Below, in pieces: positions 61,292 through 64,000 of a stretch of DNA of 64,000 nt. Under the pieces are notes generated by a model. It was not told where the DNA came from. It worked only from the letters and a program-made list of their open reading frames with translations, and ran no database searches. The stretch is from Longirhabdus pacifica (GTDB taxonomy: Bacteria > Bacillota > Bacilli > Paenibacillales > DSM-105158). Location of the stretch: contig NZ_QXJP01000002.1 of assembly GCF_004115085.1 (NCBI RefSeq), positions 1 through 64,000 on the forward strand. Reading direction: 5' to 3'. Each line of letters opens with the position of its first letter. Within the stretch, counting starts at the first letter, position 1. A program made the translations under genes and the position numbers.

Positions 61292-64000
61292 CTACATGAT
61301 AGGAATCCACTGACTACCATCCCATTTACGCTGGAGAATGATTTCATTTTTGTATCTCATCGTGATGATATCATCAACTTGTAAAGGTTTTGCATCATTT
61401 GGAATACTATCATTGCCGTGTACCAATGTAGTGCCGTTGTCGATATTGATTTCAATATCTGTGTACCCATCTAGCCCGTACACTTTACCGTATACGGATT
61501 GTCCAACGGTCTCACTACCGAACATAATCACCGAACTACCATTTACAGTATAGTCTTCTGGAACGATCATATCGTTCGTTGTATAAGGTAGTAAATGAAA
61601 GTCGGTCTGATTGTATACATCACCAGAAACAGAATTGTATACTGCTTCTTGTACGGTCATGTTATCTGATCTTTCTAAGAAAATAGGTTGTTCCGTATTG
61701 ACGGACTCGTCCACCCATACAAACAAATCATTTCCTTCTGCGTAAGCAAATTGTGGAGTTAACGGATTATCCATAATGACTTGCGTCACTTGCAGATAAT
61801 AATCGTCTAAATCGAAGACGCCGTTTGCATCCATAGCATCTACTTTAATCACATACGCTCCAGATGAAGTGAATACAGCTGGATCAATGACAACCTTATC
61901 AGATTGAATATCAAACATCGATTGAGGAATAATCGTGTCATTTACACGGATGCTTACGATGGTATCCTCAAATTCCATATTTGGTACGTTGTCATTAAAA
62001 CCGATTTCGATAGGTTGACCTAATGTAGTGTCTGTAGTATCTTTTTGCAACGATACTAATTGTTCTTGTCCTGTGTAAATAGGTTGAATTACCGTAGCAT
62101 CACTATAATAATTTGCTTTTACATAAATGTTGTAAATGTTGTCTGTTGCTTTGATTAAAGCATTATCAATAGTAAGGTAAACGACTCTATTTCCACTTTC
62201 TTCATAGTTATAATACATTTGGTTTACATTCAGTGTAATTTTACCTTGTGTGATTTTATACGCTTGTGGAGAAAGTAATTGTTCATTACCATCCTTATCT
62301 AGAATGTAAACACCAGTAATTGCTGCAGCCCACTTCGCCCATTCTGGATCCGAGAAGACAACCTCACATTCACCATAACCAATCGTAATATTTAAGTCCG
62401 GTTTTAGTTCAGGTGGTGCACCATTTACTATCACGTCAAACAGACTAGATTTACCAGCGTATTGCGATTGTATCTTAGCCAGTCCTGAAGCAACTGCAGA
62501 AACCATTCCTGTGTTATCTACATTTGCAGTCTGTGGGGTATTTGAAGACCACTGGATGCCTAACTGTAGATTTTGATGATCAATGACCATACCGCCTTCT
62601 TCATAGTCAAAATATTTTTCCATACCAGGAAGGAGCTGTTGACCATTACTAAGCATGATATCAGCGTACAATGTCATCGTATTATCATAATCTTTTTCCA
62701 ACGTTAATGCATTATCTTCATCTTTGCCCTTATCATAAGTGATGCTGTACTGGTCTATGCCAACATCTTCTGTTTTTTGGTATATGTCTTGCCATACGCT
62801 CGCAGATACATATCCAGTTGATTTAATGTCCAGATCATAAACACCATACGTATGTTGTGTTACGCTTCCGCTTATAGAAGAATCACTGTATCTCAACTCT
62901 TTCGTATTTGCATCAATAGCAGCAAAAGCAGCCGCTGGTATCGTAATCACATTGTTAGCTGCAGTGAACGTGACTTCTTGGTTATCAAGATATACGCCAG
63001 TGATGTTTTGAAACCATGCTGCATCTTGTGGTGTAAATGTCACTTCAATATCTTGACCATCTGCATTGTTGGTGCTATCTTTGATGATCGTAGGGGTTTC
63101 CTTACCTACTTTTACATTCATCGTATCACTGTAACCACCAAAATCAGCAATGATATCCGTTTCACCATAGCCAATACCTGTTACCAGTCCTAAATCATCG
63201 ACTTCCACTACGTTAGTATCCAGAACAGTCCATGTTACAGTGGTACCTTCGACTGTTGTTGCATCCACATAATCGTTTTCTCCATTAGATACTAAGAACA
63301 TAGGGTAGTATTGTCTGCTATCTTGTAGTGTTAGTTCTTCTAGCTCTCTAATCGGTTTTATCCCCGTATTGTAATCCTTGAAATAATATAATCCAGCATC
63401 CGTTACGCTCACTTCCTTATCTGCAGTAACGATTCTTTGTTCCACAGACACAGGATCATATCCGGCTGCGTGAACGTCAATGTCGTACGCTGCATAATCG
63501 TATTCCAGTAGTGAAGTCACTTTGGAATTATCATTAGATGTTAAGGAATAGGCTAGATTGTTACTTCTTTTAGAATAAAACACCTTAGCGTCTAGCGTAA
63601 TACTATTTTCGTTAATACTGTACCATGCTATAGGAATAGGCTTGTCATCGATCATTAGCTTAGATATATTATTTTTCCAATAATCACTACCTGATGACAT
63701 TACAATTTCGATAGCTTCATTTGGTACATTGTTCGTTGTATCTGGGACTAATGTTCCAGCATCATATGATGGCGAGGAAGGATCATCGCTTCCACTTCCA
63801 CTGTTACTGCTTCCATCTCCTGATGGAGGTGAAAAGTCAATCACTTGTCCCTTCAATACTTCTTTACCATTCACGATAATTTTTTCAGCGTTATTCTTAA
63901 GTTTACCAATGGTACCTTCACCGGAAATAACCGATCCTTCAGCACCTGCTTCTACATCAATGTTGGATATGCTAGAACCTTTTTTAAGTACAAGCGTAGT
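61292..64000 (-). CDS. Large repeat-bearing surface protein, 5' end beyond the right edge
   Basis: The frame stays open from the stop at 61292 to base 64000, over 900 residues, so the start is outside the window; the GTG at 63874 is internal. A linker rich in Ser/Gly (SPPSGDGSSNSGSGSD) is followed by repeated units, each ending in a pattern like YDIDVHAAGYDPVSVEQRI, as in DUF1533/Shr-type haemoglobin-interacting domains; at least three are seen. BIG2-like segments (WSSNTPQTANVDNTGMVSAV) lie between. The C-terminus has LVHGNDSIPNDAKPLQVDDI. The upstream part (VLKKGSSISNIDVEAGAEGS) looks like beta-helix repeats. Probably a cell-surface or secreted adhesin-like protein. Confidence 0.8.
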   Translation of the reverse strand, partial: TTLVLKKGSSISNIDVEAGAEGSVISGEGTIGKLKNNAEKIIVNGKEVLKGQVIDFSPPSGDGSSNSGSGSDDPSSPSYDAGTLVPDTTNNVPNEAIEIVMSSGSDYWKNNISKLMIDDKPIPIAWYSINENSITLDAKVFYSKRSNNLAYSLTSNDNSKVTSLLEYDYAAYDIDVHAAGYDPVSVEQRIVTADKEVSVTDAGLYYFKDYNTGIKPIRELEELTLQDSRQYYPMFLVSNGENDYVDATTVEGTTVTWTVLDTNVVEVDDLGLVTGIGYGETDIIADFGGYSDTMNVKVGKETPTIIKDSTNNADGQDIEVTFTPQDAAWFQNITGVYLDNQEVTFTAANNVITIPAAAFAAIDANTKELRYSDSSISGSVTQHTYGVYDLDIKSTGYVSASVWQDIYQKTEDVGIDQYSITYDKGKDEDNALTLEKDYDNTMTLYADIMLSNGQQLLPGMEKYFDYEEGGMVIDHQNLQLGIQWSSNTPQTANVDNTGMVSAVASGLAKIQSQYAGKSSLFDVIVNGAPPELKPDLNITIGYGECEVVFSDPEWAKWAAAITGVYILDKDGNEQLLSPQAYKITQGKITLNVNQMYYNYEESGNRVVYLTIDNALIKATDNIYNIYVKANYYSDATVIQPIYTGQEQLVSLQKDTTDTTLGQPIEIGFNDNVPNMEFEDTIVSIRVNDTIIPQSMFDIQSDKVVIDPAVFTSSGAYVIKVDAMDANGVFDLDDYYLQVTQVIMDNPLTPQFAYAEGNDLFVWVDESVNTEQPIFLERSDNMTVQEAVYNSVSGDVYNQTDFHLLPYTTNDMIVPEDYTVNGSSVIMFGSETVGQSVYGKVYGLDGYTDIEINIDNGTTLVHGNDSIPNDAKPLQVDDIITMRYKNEIILQRKWDGSQWIPIM

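Noticed and set aside
1-64000. CRISPR arrays, tRNA or rRNA genes
   Set aside because: No regularly spaced repeats, cloverleaf-like or rRNA-like sequences were noticed in reading the window; a covariance-model scan was not possible here.

Overview
The window comes from a low-GC, AT-rich Bacillota genome, most likely a spore-forming member of the Bacillales. Evidence for this is the strong AGGAGG-type ribosome binding sites, frequent GTG/TTG starts, a CotA-type multicopper oxidase, PadR/membrane-protein pairs, an NprR-like peptide-sensing regulator, a YeiL-like Crp regulator between two YdcZ transporters, and copper-amine-oxidase-N domain secreted proteins. I cannot name the species. No rRNA, tRNA or CRISPR array is visible.

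Layout. 1-151: end of an IS3-like element. 0.3-10.4 kb: ordinary accessory genes (secreted nuclease-like protein, VanZ/PadR pair, APC permease with divergent LysR regulator, SDR, WYL regulator, arylamine N-acetyltransferase, two more PadR-type regulators). 10.7-15.8 kb: a compact minus-strand operon of unknown product (TIM-barrel isomerase, APH-fold kinase, sugar-type nucleotidyltransferase, GT1 glycosyltransferase, acyl carrier protein, SDR), followed by an ANT(6)-type adenylyltransferase and a remnant IS end. 17.1-19.4 kb: an NprR-like HTH-TPR regulator with a 42-codon secreted propeptide gene right behind it, a long AT-rich inverted repeat, and two small membrane proteins.

19.7-54.4 kb: the main biosynthetic locus. 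A minus-strand run from 43170 to 21558 encodes a class II aaRS-like amino acid:carrier protein ligase, a carrier protein, a hydroxymalonyl-ACP set (FkbH-like protein, FkbJ-type ACP, 3-hydroxyacyl-CoA dehydrogenase-like and acyl-CoA dehydrogenase-like enzymes), a discrete acyltransferase with a C-terminal extension, a type II thioesterase, one 3235-residue trans-AT synthase (KS-KR-ACP-KS-KR-ACP-ACP-C), two ABC half-exporters and a second discrete acyltransferase that has lost the carboxylate-binding Arg. A second aaRS-like ligase, two PhyH-family dioxygenases, VOC proteins, a saccharopine dehydrogenase-like enzyme and an EamA exporter lie upstream at 47-53 kb. A transposase-type HTH regulator stands at one edge (19739) and a broken copy of the same gene at the other (53820-54412), so the locus is framed by a duplicated regulator. 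My reading, an inference, is a short hydroxylated amino-polyketide: an amino acid put on a carrier protein by the ligase, moved by the Arg-less acyltransferase, extended twice with malonyl or hydroxymalonyl units, ketoreduced, and released by the terminal condensation domain onto an amine or alcohol.

54.6-64 kb: VOC protein, YdcZ/YeiL/YdcZ set, a multicopper oxidase with a His/Asp-rich insert, a vanadium bromoperoxidase of the algal/cyanobacterial type, and a large repeat-bearing surface protein whose 5' end lies beyond the right edge.
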